Positions 13,874-27,800 of a stretch of 64,000 nt of DNA are shown here, piece by piece. Below the pieces are notes generated by a model, which saw only the letters and a list, made by a program, of their open reading frames with translations, was not told the origin of the DNA and did no database searches. The translations under genes and the position numbers were made by a program. Location of the stretch: NCBI GenBank assembly GCA_013396755.1, contig VWZF01003853.1, positions 1,408,142-1,472,141 on the forward strand, in the 5' to 3' direction. The DNA is from Sclerurus mexicanus (taxonomy: Eukaryota; Chordata; Aves; Passeriformes; Furnariidae). How positions within the stretch are numbered: position 1 is the first letter of the stretch; each line of letters starts with the position of its first letter.

Positions 13874-14182
13874 TACAACTACCTGAAAGGAGCAAGCTGG
13901 GGGTCAGCCTCTTCTCCCAGGTAACAGGGTAAGAGGAAACAGCTTCAGGTTGTGCAAGGGGAGGCTTAGATTGGATATTAAGAAAAAATTCTTCAATTAA
14001 AGGGTTGTCATGCATTGGAACACGTCCAAGGAAGTGGCTGAAGTTTTATCCCTAAAGGTATTTAAAAGACATGTAGATGTAGCACTTAGGGACAGCTTTA
14101 ATGGCAGACTTGGCAGTATTAGGTAAATGGTTGAGCTCCATGATCTTAAGGGTCTTTTCCAACCTAAATAATTCTATGATTC
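13627..14182 (+). mobile_element. CR1 LINE, end of ORF2 and 3' UTR
   Basis: This is a plus-strand CR1 fragment. Its first part translates like the C-terminal end of CR1 ORF2, downstream of the reverse transcriptase core (VQRRATKLVKFLGNKSCEER, then LRKLGLFSLKKKRLRGD). An ATT microsatellite then splits the element. The rest follows the CR1 3' UTR (GGTATTTAAAAGACATGTAG, later GGTCTTTTCCAACCTAAAT) and ends in ATTCTATGATTC. It is 5'-truncated, with an interrupted coding part and no intact reading frame, so it is dead. CR1 may extend a little further left, where the match becomes too weak to place. Confidence 0.92.
13827..13876 (+). repeat. (ATT)n microsatellite inside CR1
   Basis: About 14 tandem ATT units, the last ones interrupted by C (ATTACTATTAC). 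The array lies where the CR1 consensus has a short TTATT within GAGACCTTATT, and CR1 sequence resumes directly after it with ACAACTACCTGAAAGGAG. The array therefore grew inside the LINE copy. On the minus strand it creates a spurious poly-asparagine reading frame. Confidence 0.95.
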
Positions 14183-14229
14183 AACAGCGTGGAACAGGCA
14201 ACTGCTCAAAACTTTTCCAAAACAATACA

Positions 14230-14283
14230 AAAAGAGGAAGGAAAAAAAAGGAAAAAAAAAAAAGAAAAAAAAATAGAAAAGAA
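14230..14283 (+). repeat. A/G low-complexity tract
   Basis: Runs of A broken by single or double G (GGAAGGAAAAAAAAGGAAAA and onward) directly downstream of the CR1 tail. The two overlapping lysine-rich open frames in this spot are artefacts of the tract. Confidence 0.85.
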
Positions 14284-17200
14284 GCCTTATTGTACCATTC
14301 AGTTCACCACCCAAATCTGGCTTAAAAACCAATCAGTTTGGCCAGCTAATTACTACCTTACTTTTGAAGAGTATTTCAAATTTACAACGTATTTTATTTT
14401 TATGGCCTTAATTGTGACATGTTTTTGATTGTAATTTATTGGTTTTATAATACATAACCAGAATTTCTACTTGGTTGCCAGAACACAACAGCTAATTTCA
14501 TGGAATTTTTATCACCTACTAGATATTTAAGATGCTTTGAGAGCTAGTTCTTTTCTTTTTCTTATCACATACTCAGAACTACAATGAGAAAACGTTGCCA
14601 GGGAGGTGAAGGAGAATGTTCTTGTGGCAGCTTGACATAAAAACAATAAATACAAACCATGCTCCTGAACTCACTTAACCCATTCATCTTAATTTCTCTA
14701 AGAATCTGTATCCTCTGGTACTAATTCACCTTTCCACAAATTAATTTTCATGGATGTTATTTGTATCCTCTTTGGAGTCTTGAAAGAAATCCACTTTCTT
14801 GTAATAATTCCACAATTCTAACATATTCCACACAGGGATAGCATGAAACGGCATCAGAAAGTCAACACCATGGACAGCAGCATCGATAACTTAGTTAATA
14901 TCTTTTCCTCTTTTGGTAAAAGTCACCTAACACCCAACTTTGCATTCTCTTCTTGGTTCTCCTCTTGTAAAACTATGATATACAAAGAGGTACATCTGGC
15001 AGGTGGGGGTGCACTTTATTCTGCTCAATGAAAGGACAAGAGGCAATAGACACAATGTGGAACACAGCCAATTTCAGCTCAGTAACACAAGAAAAAAAAA
15101 GTTTAAAAAAATGAACTTTGAAAATTGTCAAACCCTAAAGTGGGTCTCAGATGATATGGGATTTCCATTCTTGGAAGATATACAAAACCACAGTGGAGCA
15201 AACTGCTCTGACTGGAGCTGCTATTCAGGAGCTGAACTAAATGGAAATTCTTTCCAATCAGCATGATTCTACAATTCACACATTCTGAAAAAAAAAAAAA
15301 AAACAACTGTGCCATTTACATTACACAGACTACAGCATGAAAAAGGTTTTCCAAAATACTCTGGTTAATTTTAAAGACAGAAGTTTGATTCCAATCATAG
15401 CAACCATTAGGCAACTGTAATTGTGAGGAACATCAATGAAAGATTATTTCACAAGACAGGGAATGTGCCATCTACAGAGTGAACCAATGTTAGCAGGAGA
15501 CTTTTATTCATTCACTTGTTTAAATACTAGACTTAACTTTATCAGTAAAAGTGCATTCTGAAACTAAGACTTGCAAAGCTAATGTGTTATTCCTACAAGG
15601 AAAATGTTGAATTGTGAGCTTCACTACAAATCTACATTTTTCCTATTTCAATAAATTTGGTTTGAATTATGGCCATATCACAAGGAGTTCTTTAATAAAA
15701 AGGCCATTTAAATTAAGCCAAGCCTATTTTTATGTAGTATGAATGAATGCTAATTGCAGTAGTCACAATCCTTTCTGAAATTTTTATTGAATTGATCACT
15801 GAAATCCAAAGATCACTGAAACTGTTTCCTATTTTTTGCATCAGAACCATACATATTCCCCAATGTAATGTACATCTTTTACTAAAACCACCCATGAGAT
15901 TCAAACACATTAAATGAGAGAAAGAGAGAAAACAACAAATTCCCAAATAAATTTCTCAACTAGTTAGTTACCAAACATGTCTGTTTTCAGCTCCCACCAA
16001 ATCTGTTTCATATAGGACTAAAGCACAAATGTTCAAAACTTCTCAAGGAATACCTCAATAGAACAAGTTTCTTAAATCTCTCAAATGAGAAACACTTTCC
16101 CAGAATCTGAATTCTTATATCTGTTTTCTAAACCTCTTTTTAAGACTATTTCTGAATAATCTTAGGAACTCTAATCTAGCCATGATATACACACCACAGT
16201 CCATTAATACTGTATGCAGCAATTAATATCACCTCCCCTACATCCCTTCTACTGGCTGCGTTATTCAAAAATATTGTCGGTAACCTCTAAGTGCAACATA
16301 CAATATCAGATTCCAGACCTCAGATCACACATTTGGCTCTGCCCAAATACAAATTTTTCAAGTTCCACTTGCCAAGCAATTTAAGTTAGGGATCTCTTTC
16401 TACTAAATTTCAAGATTTATTAAGATTCATCAAGATCATTATTAAGATTTATCAAGATTTATTCTTCCCAAGAGCTAGCAAAGACAGAGACCAGGAACCT
16501 CCTGCCATGTAGCTATAAGGGAACCTTCCTTAGAGTTTGAAAGTTCCCTGCTTACTGACAGGTTTTTGGATTAATTAACAAATTTTATTACAGTTAACAT
16601 GAGTTACAACAAATATGTTTAGGAAAAATCAATCTGATTAAAAGACAGTTTCATTAAGACCAATTGCAAATGAATCATCCTGTAATTAACCTCTGTCTTG
16701 ATTGGGTTTTTTATACATACTGGCAAGCATCTAATTTTTCTCATTTCCTTTAGATTTGGCTTATTTCAATATTTGTTTAAGAACAAAAGAAGTAACAAAA
16801 AAAAGAACCACAAAAACTGAAGCGCAAAAATAAGCAAATGAAGATTTTTCTACACTAACAGGTTCTGCTGATTTCCTAAGTGTTTATTAGCCCCCATTTA
16901 ACATAATCCAAGCAATAAAGAAGTACTGCATTATTAGAATCAAATAACTACATCATTAAAAAAAGAGTAAAACTGAAACAATACTTTTACATTGTAGATG
17001 TCACCTTGGCATTTATCCACATCTTGTTTTTCTCTCCATGACAATTACAATTTCTTTTAAATCAATAACAAAAAGTGGGCAAGGCTAATACCCCTAGCCT
17101 ATCATTTTATCTAAAAAAGATAATATTAAATAAAAACACAGACACATTCCTCAGAATTGGCTATACTAACTCTCTGTATTTCATATTAAACACAAAACAA

Positions 17201-20200
17201 ATAAAAACCTGTGACACAGATCCTCACCTATTTAACTGCAGGAACTTGTGAAGCAAGAAACATTGCAGATAACACAGACTTCTTGACTGGCTATTTCCTC
17301 TGATTTTGTCCCTTTAAACAATTTGTCAACTCATAGGTTTAGTTTAGTGTAACAGTCTAATCATTTTAAATGGTATAGATTATCAGCGATATTTGAAATT
17401 TGGTTTTTCAGACCCTATAAAAAAAATACTAATTTAGAGCCAAATAATAATAATAATAATCCACCAGGTTATCATGACTACTTTTTTTCAAATTTTCAGT
17501 CAGCATTTTAGTTTTGGACCATTTAAGTCTAAAAATAGATGCATTCAAGACAAAAAGTTGTTTGGTCCATTGGAAAAAATATTTAAGCTAAAAGAAATTT
17601 AAACTAAAAACCATTGCAATACATAGAAAAAGTTCTATGCTGCTTCTCAGCAGCTTTTGTTAAAAGCTGCCCTCCTTATGTTTCCCTCACAAAAGAAACA
17701 GACAATTAAGGGGAAAAAAACACACCAGAAAAATCCCCAAAAACAAAGCATCTAAGAATGAGACATTAAATCATAATGTAATAAGATTATCAGAAGGTTA
17801 TTAGGTCACTCCTCTCCTCTAACAGGAGATCACACATGCTCATGTGTCTGACTACATTTTAGGAACTTCCGAAGACAGACATATGCTCTTCCCAGCCTAT
17901 TGCAGCGCTTCATAAGCCAAAATGCATTAATCTCCACTGGTAAAAATGTAAGCTCATTAGGTTTTATGGCCTTCCAAAAGACCGAGAATAGCAACAGTTA
18001 CTCTCTGCATTAAATCACCCTCATATTATTTCAACCTCTCTTGGTCTTGGATCCAGTGTTATGATCTTGGATACTATTTTTTTCTGGACTCTCCAACTTG
18101 GCAAAATAATTTTGATTTGTTTGCATGTATTAAGTGCATGGTTTCAAACTGGACACAATTACCTTGGTGATTCCAGTCCTAAGCTATGCAGACAGATTTA
18201 CGTGGCATTTTATGACAGCACTTCCATTTATTCATCCTGGTGTGATTTACATTTTCAGAACAAATTTTTGTGCACAATACTGTTGATTTAAGGTCAGTTC
18301 TTAACCCCCAATCTTTTTCTACAGAACTCTCAGTCATTCTTTATCCTGTATTTGCCTGTTTGCTTTAATTTAAAAGCAGTATTTTAAGTTTGCCCTTAAT
18401 GGCTTATGTCCCATTTTCCTCCAATCTTTCTAATGTGTTGCTTCATGTAAAATTCCATTCCAGTCTTCCAACCTCTCTGCAGTGCCTCAGCCTAGTATCA
18501 TTTTTCACTGCAGTAAACATGCAAGTCAATGGATACGTTAGCAACCTCTTTTCTTGAAAAGAAAAACATGAAAGATTGTTGTTTGTGCTGCTGCATCAGA
18601 ACTGACATATAGAAAGCACTTTTAATAAAGAATATATTTCATAGAGTCAGAGAAGAAATAAGCCATCTTTCAAACAAAAATCTAAGCTAAATGACTACAA
18701 TAATGAACTGAAACAGAATGTTTCAGAACAAGAAACAGACTGCTGATCCTCAGGCAAGGGGGAAATCTGTAGCAAGCAAGAAAGAGAGCATATATCCCAG
18801 AGCCACAGAGGGATGATTCTGATAAAAAGGCAGGGCTAATTCAGCAACATAACCTTCTGAAAAGGTATTTCCTTTTCCATCAGGAATCATACACTGATCT
18901 ATTTAGATATGTAGAAACAGAGAATATCTATCCGAGATTTTAGGTGCCCCTACAATAAATAAGACTCAAGATATACAGGCATTTTGTAGAGATTAGTTTA
19001 TCTTCAAAAGCCTATCACAGATTAATCTAACTTACAGAATGCCCAAGAAAGGATAAGGAAGTATTTTAGAATGTAATAAAAAAGGTCCAGTTAATCTTTC
19101 TTTTTTTAATAAGCTACAAAACTGCAGTTCATAGATGAAATGGATTAAAGTGTGAAATTTTATTTGAGGGGGGAAAAAAAGGCAAAGACTACCATGGAAA
19201 TATTTTTACATGTGAAAAGAAAAAAAGAAAAAATAATAAATATGTAGATGGATTAAATACAGTTTTTCCGAGCCAGACTGTGATAGCAGAAAGTAATTCC
19301 AAATGCAGCTTGTTATGCAATATGACAAGGAAGCAGGAACCTGACACAAATCCATAGATTGCATAATCAACTAACATGGGAAAGCTATCACCTTCACTCT
19401 AGTACTCAGTTACTTGCCTCAACCTACCAGCACTATCTAGATCTTACCTGGGCACTAAGCTTAAATCAGCCTTCCTCCATTGCTCAATCTCCCTTGGTAG
19501 TTGAGCAATGCATATAAAACCACTGGCTTAACCAGTGCTCCAGGCACTGCAATTTATAGACCTGCACAAATCCTTCTAATTAACTTCCCATACAAATTGA
19601 ACAGCAAAGGCAAGAAGATTTCATGCAGTTCTCAACCACCATGCCTTGTTCTTGCCAAAGGAAGCAATGCATCTCTACAAAAGGTACGACCATCATCACA
19701 GCTTACGGACAAATCAAGGTAGTGTGAACACAACATGAAGAATAAAACTAAGTATATATGCATGCATGCAGGCTCTCACAAACAAATAAATTAAACTAAG
19801 ATACATACAAATTACTGTGTTATGTAGCATCACATACAGGGGACCAGTCAATTCTGATTAGAGGTGAGGTTTTGACAAGTCATACAATTCTTCACATGTA
19901 CCTTTCATTCATTTTCAGGGCCTGGACATAATACACATGATACTACACATGGGGCTGGGAAGTTGGGGGACGGCAAGGGGATGAGAGAAGTTTATTACAG
20001 ATTTTCTAGTTATCTGCTAAGACTTTCCCTCTGAACCATTGTTTCTATTCTTTATCAACGGGGCATTCCCACTAACAGCAATGCCTGGGAGGGATCTGCC
20101 AAAATTAGCCAATTCTAGTCTAAAGTTTTCAAAAAAGCCGTATCTGCTCCTCTCCAAGGTCAAATCACCTATTCTCAGTCTAACAACTTTAAGATGCCAT

Positions 20201-21572
20201 TACTGCAAACTGCTGGACAGATCCACTGACCAGCTACTGCCTGAAGGCACAGGTTATGCTCCCACACCATTTGCTCCTGCCTGCAGAGTCTCATTTCTCC
20301 CTTTGCACTACTTTAACACTTTCTGACCACTTAGCTGAGCTGATCTAATCCACAAACCAAGCCACCTTTTTTCTGGGTTTGTAGGATAATTCTGTTAACC
20401 AGTTTCAGCAGGATAGGGGAAAAAAGTGGCTTCAGAGAATGGAAACAACTCCTTTCAGCAACAGAAAATAGTTACAAAGCTAACCCAGTTTCAAGGCACC
20501 TAAGTGGACACTGGATGCTTGGAAAGCTATCACCATATTCTTTGTTCTGTTCTGGCCAAAAGGTCCTTAGAATATCACTTGAAATCCTTCATTTTCTACA
20601 TTTCTAAGCCATTTATTAAATTCTTACACTAACATAGTAGTTCTAGAATTATAACTATATAAATAAATCATAATAATTGAGAGTACTTTAGATGTCACCA
20701 GCTTGACAACCAATACTGAAGTTGGGTGAATGGTGAAAGCATCTCATTTGCAACAGATTTGCTTGAACTTCTTGTTAAATTGTGAAGGTTCAAGACATTT
20801 TCACAACTTTCTTATCCTTATCTTAATTAAGAATACCGATCATAACAGTCTTTTCTACAGTTGCATTAAAAGAATGTCATAACACACTCAGTTTCCAAGT
20901 TCACACCTGAATGCATGTTTCAGTGAAGTTCTTTTCATTAAGCAACTTCTCAAAAGAAAGACTTCCCTTTTTGCTAAGCCTTATTTAAATAAAAATGTGT
21001 ATCCTAAAAGATGAGTATTATCATACTTGCACACACCATCAAAACCATAAGAATCTGAACTATTAAATTTTAATACTTGTTACCATTTGAGAAAAATATA
21101 GCACTGGATCTAGGATATCCCAGAGCACACAACACTTTCCAACCATGACAGCTTAGTTACTTGTAATTGTCAGAGAAACTTCCTGGAATAGGACCTGTGC
21201 CCAGCTTCTACAGAAGTATGGCTTATCTCTGAGAAATACATGTAATATCTGCAATACAGGTGAAAGGCCACAAAAATACTGCCAAAGAAATAAGGGCTCT
21301 GTATATAAGATGGAGGACACATAATGAATTTATTAAAGAATTTTCAATTTTTTCAGATATGAGAGGCAAAGAGGAGAGAGAAATGGGTGTAAGGAGAAAC
21401 GAAAGGTGAAACAGGTGTCTGATTGACTCAATTTTGTCAGTGATCTGACATAAAACCGAAGGACCTGACTGCTCTTTTGCAAAGTTTGCTTTTTTCAGCT
21501 GACAAGGATTTATCAACAGAAGAGCAGTTTTCAGTTGCAGAGGCAACATAGCAAAGGACAAGAAGTACTTAC

Positions 21573-21649
21573 AAGCAATAATTACTGTTCAAATTAATAC
21601 TTTTGGGGACTCTTCTTCCTCACTTTCATTTTGAAGCATAGGTAATTCT
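21573..21649 (-). CDS. Candidate short 3' or alternative exon, unknown
   Basis: The minus strand carries CTCTTTTCCTCTTCTACTTT followed by CAG, a very strong 3' splice site, and then a 61-base frame. It encodes ELPMLQNESEEEESPKVLI and ends in TGA at 21,589-21,591. A strong 5' splice site (GCTT|GTAAGTAC) follows at 21,572. All three frames have stops before that donor, so the block is either a coding end followed by a UTR intron, or a non-coding exon. The acidic run and proline spacing look protein-like but are not recognised. A CR1 tail begins only about 40 bases upstream on the minus strand. Confidence 0.25.
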
Positions 21650-21686
21650 CTGAAAGTAGAAGAGGAAAAGAGTATTAGTTTTTACT

Positions 21687-21885
21687 ACAGAAACATTTAG
21701 CTTGGAAAAGACCTGTAAGATCAGCAAGTCCAGCCATAAACCTACCACTGCCAAGTCTGCCACTAAATCATGTCCTTAAGAGCTAGATCTACACATCCTT
21801 TAAATATTCCCAGGGATGGAGCCTCAACAACTTCCCTGGGCAGTATTTTATACTGTTTAATAACCTGTTTAGTGAAGATACAATT
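21687..21885 (-). mobile_element. CR1 LINE, 3' end fragment
   Basis: On the + strand this reads as a reverse-complement CR1 tail: TTGGAAAAGACCTGTAAGAT, AAGTCCAGCC, CCACTAAATCATGTCC, CATCCTTTAAATATTCCCAG and CTTCCCTGGGCAG, in family order. The element is on the minus strand, 5'-truncated and about 200 bases long. Its last part (CCTGTTTAGTGAAGATA) is more diverged. Confidence 0.9.
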
Positions 21886-24800
21886 GTTTTAAACAAAATC
21901 TTCCTTTTGGGTTATCAAGGCATGGAGTTACTACATAACTTTGTAACAGTTGTCTAATTCAGAAGGGCAGCACACTACTGAACTAAATGTCGATTCTCAG
22001 CCATTTAACAGAAAATCAATCAAAAGCTGCACATATCAGACTCTGAAACAGCAATAAATTGGCTGTTGAAAAAGCTTATTTGTGAACCTGACTTCAAAGG
22101 AAGGAATAAAAACAGAAAAGAAAAATAAATAGGAAACCAATTAAAGCAACAATAGTACCAGAAACAGGAGCAAAGAAAAGAAAATGATAAATACTTCAGA
22201 TAACTGACTTTTACTTCAATGAGAATTCTGCCAAATTAGTCTTACTTTTGAATGGTAATTAAGTGATTTGATATTTCAAAAATAAGCTTCAAGAGCTGTA
22301 CTGTTAGATGAACAAGGTGAATGGGCAACTCTAAACCTCTCAAAAGTAGCAACAGTGTAATGTAATAAATTCTTTAAAATAATCAGCACCTACAAAGTCA
22401 GAGCCCATGAACTTCCAAAAATGGAATGCCTGGGGGAAAGAGAGAGATAGCCTGTTTTCATTTCCATTTGAGATTGATAGTTTGGGTATACTTCAGCTAA
22501 GGCAGCATTCAATGAAATGCTGATAGCTTTTTGTGTGATGAAGTATCTCAGAAATTCAAACAAAAAAAAAAAATGCAACACTGTTACTCCATGTATGAAA
22601 AGTAACACCAGGGTTTTACCTTACCAGAAAAAATAAACTAGGTCTTTCGTTGTACCTCTCATCAAATCAGTAACACTGCCTGCTTCACAAAAATGAAACT
22701 TGCAGCTGAAGGTAAGTCAAGAAGCCAAGCAGAATAAAATACAGAGCCCACCTGTTCCAAGAGCTACCCCTACAGTGAACCTATCACAGCATGGTCTAGA
22801 ATGATGGCTACTTTTATTTTTATATGAAGCACTGTGATGTATCTTCTTAAAAGTTCATATTTGCAACCTCATTAACAAGTAGAAGGTAGCACATTATGTG
22901 AGCTATGAGTACGGAAAAATAGATTTAGGCAGACTGGCTCATGACAAACATGAAGTGGAAACATTTGCGTTTCATATAATGAAAAGAACTATTACAAAAT
23001 TTGCAGGTTGATGTATTTGCAAGCAATAAAATTGCAAGCAGTACCAAAAGGGCTTCCAGTCCTACCAGCCTGTGCTAATCACCATGCCCTACAAAAATTT
23101 CCCAAAATTTCAAGCTGTGATAGCCTAAAATACATTAAAACACACAGAACAATAAAAAGAGAGCATGACTATCTGGGTCATTTTCCCCACACTATCATAG
23201 CATTGGAGTGAGGTAGCTATTTAATTGTTGTTGACAAAGTAGATGAGAAAGAAACCCACAAAGTTCCAATGTCGTTTATACCTCTGCTCCAGGAAAACTT
23301 GTGCACATAATGTCAACAATTAATTTTCAAAAAAAAATAAAATTGTGAAACAGTGAAATATTTTCTTGTAGTCCATAGTCTGCTCAGACTAACTCACCAG
23401 AAGTAACAAATGTCATACTGTAATCAAGATGCAGGAAAAGAGCAAATTTTCTTGTCAATTCATAAATCTATTACTAAGAGGAAAGAAATAAAGCTCTTTG
23501 GGATTTTTTTTCCACAGTCCCATAAAAAGGTGCTGGAACAGACAGTCACTTCACATAAGTTGTGATTTTCTTAAAACAGCCCACTCTGAGACATTCAAAA
23601 CCTCAAAACTATCAAAAAGCTTACAGTTTTCCAGCCTTGTATTGCTAATAAATCTCTGAAAATGGAATTATATTTATAATGTAAAAACTAGAACTATTTT
23701 TAAAAATCTTTATTTGTTGTTCAATCACCTCGGCAGTATTTACAAATATCACTAGACTAATTAGGCAGTGGTTCCTTCCAGATAAATTTGCCCCTCTTGC
23801 AGAGATCTTTCTGGAAATAAAGGTCATGAAGTGACGTTGCAGATAGGAAATTTTAGCTATATGCCCAATTCTGACTGAATTGCTGGGTGAACATAGATTA
23901 GTCACTACCTTTTTTTTTTTTAGAAAAATTAATCCATTTATAAAAAAAAAATATCCTTTTAAAGGGTTCAATACCATCTGCAGTGTTTAATCCAGTCTCC
24001 TGCAATACAAGAACCCATTCAAAACAAAGTCCAAAACATTTCATCAGCATTTTTCAGGTAATTTAAGCTGAATTTTAAAAAGACAAAAAATTTGAATGTA
24101 CAACAGCAAGACAAGAGAGTTCCAGGATGCCACACTTTAAGTGCCTGCAACTACAGAAGTGTTAGATGAAAATACCTACATGACCTCAGGAATACAGAGG
24201 GGTGCAGGAGGGGGAAGAAAAAAGGAAACACTTCTCCCCTCGCTTCCCCATTTGACTGAGCCAAACTGATTTAACTTTGAATAGACACGAGACCCATATG
24301 CCATGCCATGACTACTTTTCTAATACCACAGGAAGAATCAGATGTCACTCAAAATCCCAGCTTTAGTGAAAGGCAAATTGTTTCTGCTTCAAAGAAGACA
24401 AATTATGCACCAAGAAGAGAAAAATTAAAAATAATAAATACTCCTTCTGATCTGTAGAGGATATCAGTGGTAGACATGAGGAACAGAATTTGTAAAATTG
24501 GAAACTTTATGATGAAAACAATCAAATATTTTCTTGTCTGCTCTACCGTCTTTTTCAGATACTTCTGTTAATCTAGTACCACAACATTTCACATGTTCAT
24601 TTTCAATTTCTAACTGCAGGATCAACGTTATAATCTTACAAATATATAAAACATCATCTTGAACCACTGAGTTTCTTTCTCCCCATTACTGAAATTACAC
24701 CTCATCCTTCGACTTTCAAACAAGATTTGTTATTAAGTTTATCCCTCAGATATAGCTATTTTCAGATGTTTTTCTCCCATATATGCTCTCAAAACCAACA

Positions 24801-27800
24801 GAGACTTCTGTTTTTCTTCCTAGGTCTTACTTGTCAAGTTCTTTCATTCTCCTTTAAGAAGGCAACTTCAGGTTAATCACATTAACAGTTCTTTCTTATC
24901 GGAATGACTCGATCTTTTCTGAGTGAGACTGTGGTCAGAGCTATATGCCATTCTAAATGTAAATCAACCTTTACTGGCTGGTCCTAGCAATCTTTATTAA
25001 AAGTTAGAATCCAGTAATTGTGGTTTAGCATTATATTACTCTCCTGAGAAGGAGACCCAGATCAGGAACTGGGTCATACAAGAACAATCTCTGGTACCAG
25101 GCAGGTTATACCAGGAAGTTTGATAATCCTACCTTCTCTAGTACAAGCAATTGCTGAAGCACACAGACCAGCTTTTTAGTGAACTCACTTGCATATGTCA
25201 GTGCCGGTTCTACAGTTTCAAGTAGCTGAGAGAGAAGTGACTGAACTTATGCTTGGGAAAACGCTACATGAGAAGACTCAATTTTAAACAACAAAACTAC
25301 TTAAACAAACAACAAAATCAGTAAATTGGTAAAGAAAAAAATGAAAAATTATTCCTTCTCTAAGGAAAGTGAGGCTCAGACCATGATTTTTCCAGTTTTA
25401 AGAGATAATGTGGGTTTCTAATGGAGAAGCAGTTATTAAACTGAAAAACTGAACTTCATTTCTCTTACACCAATCAATCTATCTGTCTGGTAGCATTATT
25501 AGTTGCTGATACTAAGCAAATTTATTTAAACAAATATGGAAAAAAAGAACATCCTATGGAAACAGAGAGACAGATCATCTTTTTAATCTAGATATAAAAA
25601 AATTATATATATAAGGTTACCTATATATATTACCTAAGGATTTTGGGATTGGTTGGGGTTTTTTTCTTTAAGATTCCTTACTGCTATGAGCTAAAATAGC
25701 TGGAATATATTCAATCCATAATATGCAAGGATCAAAGCCAAATCATCTAACTTCTACTGCACACAGAAGAAAGCTCTCAGGAATTAGCTGTTTTGCAGAG
25801 AAGTGCACAGGTTCCATTCTACAGTTCAATTTTGTAGAGGAGGTTTCCCTTCAAACAAGCTTTGATTATCACTGGTTTGAGAAGGACAAATAAAATTCCA
25901 CTTCAATCAAACAAGATCTGGGAGCATTATTCCTCAGTATTCCTCAAAACAAGCCTAAAGACAAAGATTTCCTCACATTTGTTTTTCTTTATCGGATAGG
26001 ACTTTACCACTTTGACCTTGTTCTAAGACTATACTATTTTTAATAGCACAAATAACAGGAGCAAAATTCAGTATCACTAAGTGCTTATCCTTTCCAGAAG
26101 AAAATATAAAATAGTTGCTATAAGGTATAAAGTCCATTCATGCTACTGAAATTTTCACACAATTGTTTCTGAAGGCATAAACTCAGAATAGTCTGCAAAA
26201 CTGATACAGTACACAGAACAGTACACAGTCTGCTGGTTTCTTTCATGGACATATTAAAGGCCCAAATGAACAATTATGTTATTAAATAACATCCTGAATA
26301 TAAACAGAGTTTTCACCAATGTTACACTACGCAGTTCTTAAGTTCTTTCCTGCTTCCCTCCTTCAAGACACATTGACTGGCCCAATCACTTGACTCATTT
26401 TTCCCTTTTATTTGCATGACCTTAGCTGACACATCCTATTATTCCTGAAAGACATTACTGTTCTTCAGTGTCTACAGCCCTACATTTTTCACTTTACAAA
26501 GTTCCAGGTATGCTAAAGTGACAGCACTCATACATTACACTATTGCATGCATAGCGTAAATTTAGGCAAAGTTTGGAAAAACACTTCAAGCACTGGACCT
26601 CTCTTAGTTCTCTCAAATCCAGGGAAACATATGTTTCTTTTCCCCAGAGTTCCACTCCTTCTCAGCCACGTGAAGTGCCATCTGTGCTTCCCAGGCTGGC
26701 AGGCTAAAAATTTCCTGTCATTCAAATCACCAGTGAGCAAATTAAAGGCAAAGAGTGTCCTCTTTAATAAAATAACAAGACTTACAAATGGCAACCTAGA
26801 TCACAGCTTCAAAGTAATGAGTGGCAAGCGTGGGTAGTTAAAGGGTCACAGGGAGGAGAAGGTGGCAAAGAGGAGACTATTTTCAGAGCGTTCTTGTAAA
26901 CTTCTGCATCTTAGTAAACTAACATAAGAACTATGGGGAATAAAAACAAGGGTAGCTGGAAATCTCAGAAAGTAAACAAAAAATATAACTCAACTGACAT
27001 AACATACTTAGTGGGATACTCCACAGTGTTAGAGAGCATACTTGAATCAGGAAGGACAGATATATACGGTGGAGCAGGAAATCTCATCTTAAATATCTTA
27101 AGATTTGTATACTTGTTCTGACATCCAGAAGGTAACAGAAGCCAAACACTCCACATAACATAAGAAAGAGAAAGTTACAGTGAGAAGCAAAGTGTAGACC
27201 TCCTATAAATTACCAAACAAGAAAATTTAAGTGGATGAAGGTTTGAAAGGACTGTTGAGAGAGATTGTTTATTTCTTTTTTTCGGTTGTTGTTTTTTGTG
27301 GGTTTTGTTTTGTTTTTAGTTTTAGACAGCTATCAGAATGACTTAAAGCACAAGATTTAATATTAATGATTCACAGAGTAGGCCTCTTAGGAAGCAGATC
27401 ACAGATAAAACCGAGTTAACCTAGTTGGTAACTGGCTTGACTATGGCCTTTACAAAAGTTAACCTTAAAGGTTACATCAATATATTAATGACTAAAACTT
27501 TCCCAGACACTAAAATGCAAATCATCTTGTCAGAACAAGTCCTGAAATACTTCTCATAAAGGCCAACTGCACTCTTCCAACCTCTGGGAACAATCTGAAG
27601 GTTATCACATGACTGGGAAAACTTCCAAATGGTACTGCACACACAGCTACCTGTTTTGAAGGCTGAAAGATTAACAGAAAGGACAAATCTCAATCTGTGC
27701 CAGCTGTCCTCAATATCAGACAATGGTCCACTTTATTAGAGTTGATGCAGTCAAAAGGGATTTGAAATCAAACCAGCTTAAGGGAACTAAAATTAAGTGC

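Noticed and set aside
13704..14015. Poly-isoleucine and poly-asparagine frames
   Set aside because: They are translations of the ATT microsatellite inside a CR1 copy.
14101..14428. Lysine-rich plus-strand frames
   Set aside because: They arise from the CR1 tail and the A/G low-complexity tract downstream of it.
23645..23977. Minus-strand 110-codon frame with an exon-like middle (acceptor TTTATTTCCAG, donor GCCGAG|GTGATT)
   Set aside because: It looks protein-like and has one good acceptor, but it is open in two frames, has a weak donor and no known product. It was not strong enough to list as an exon.
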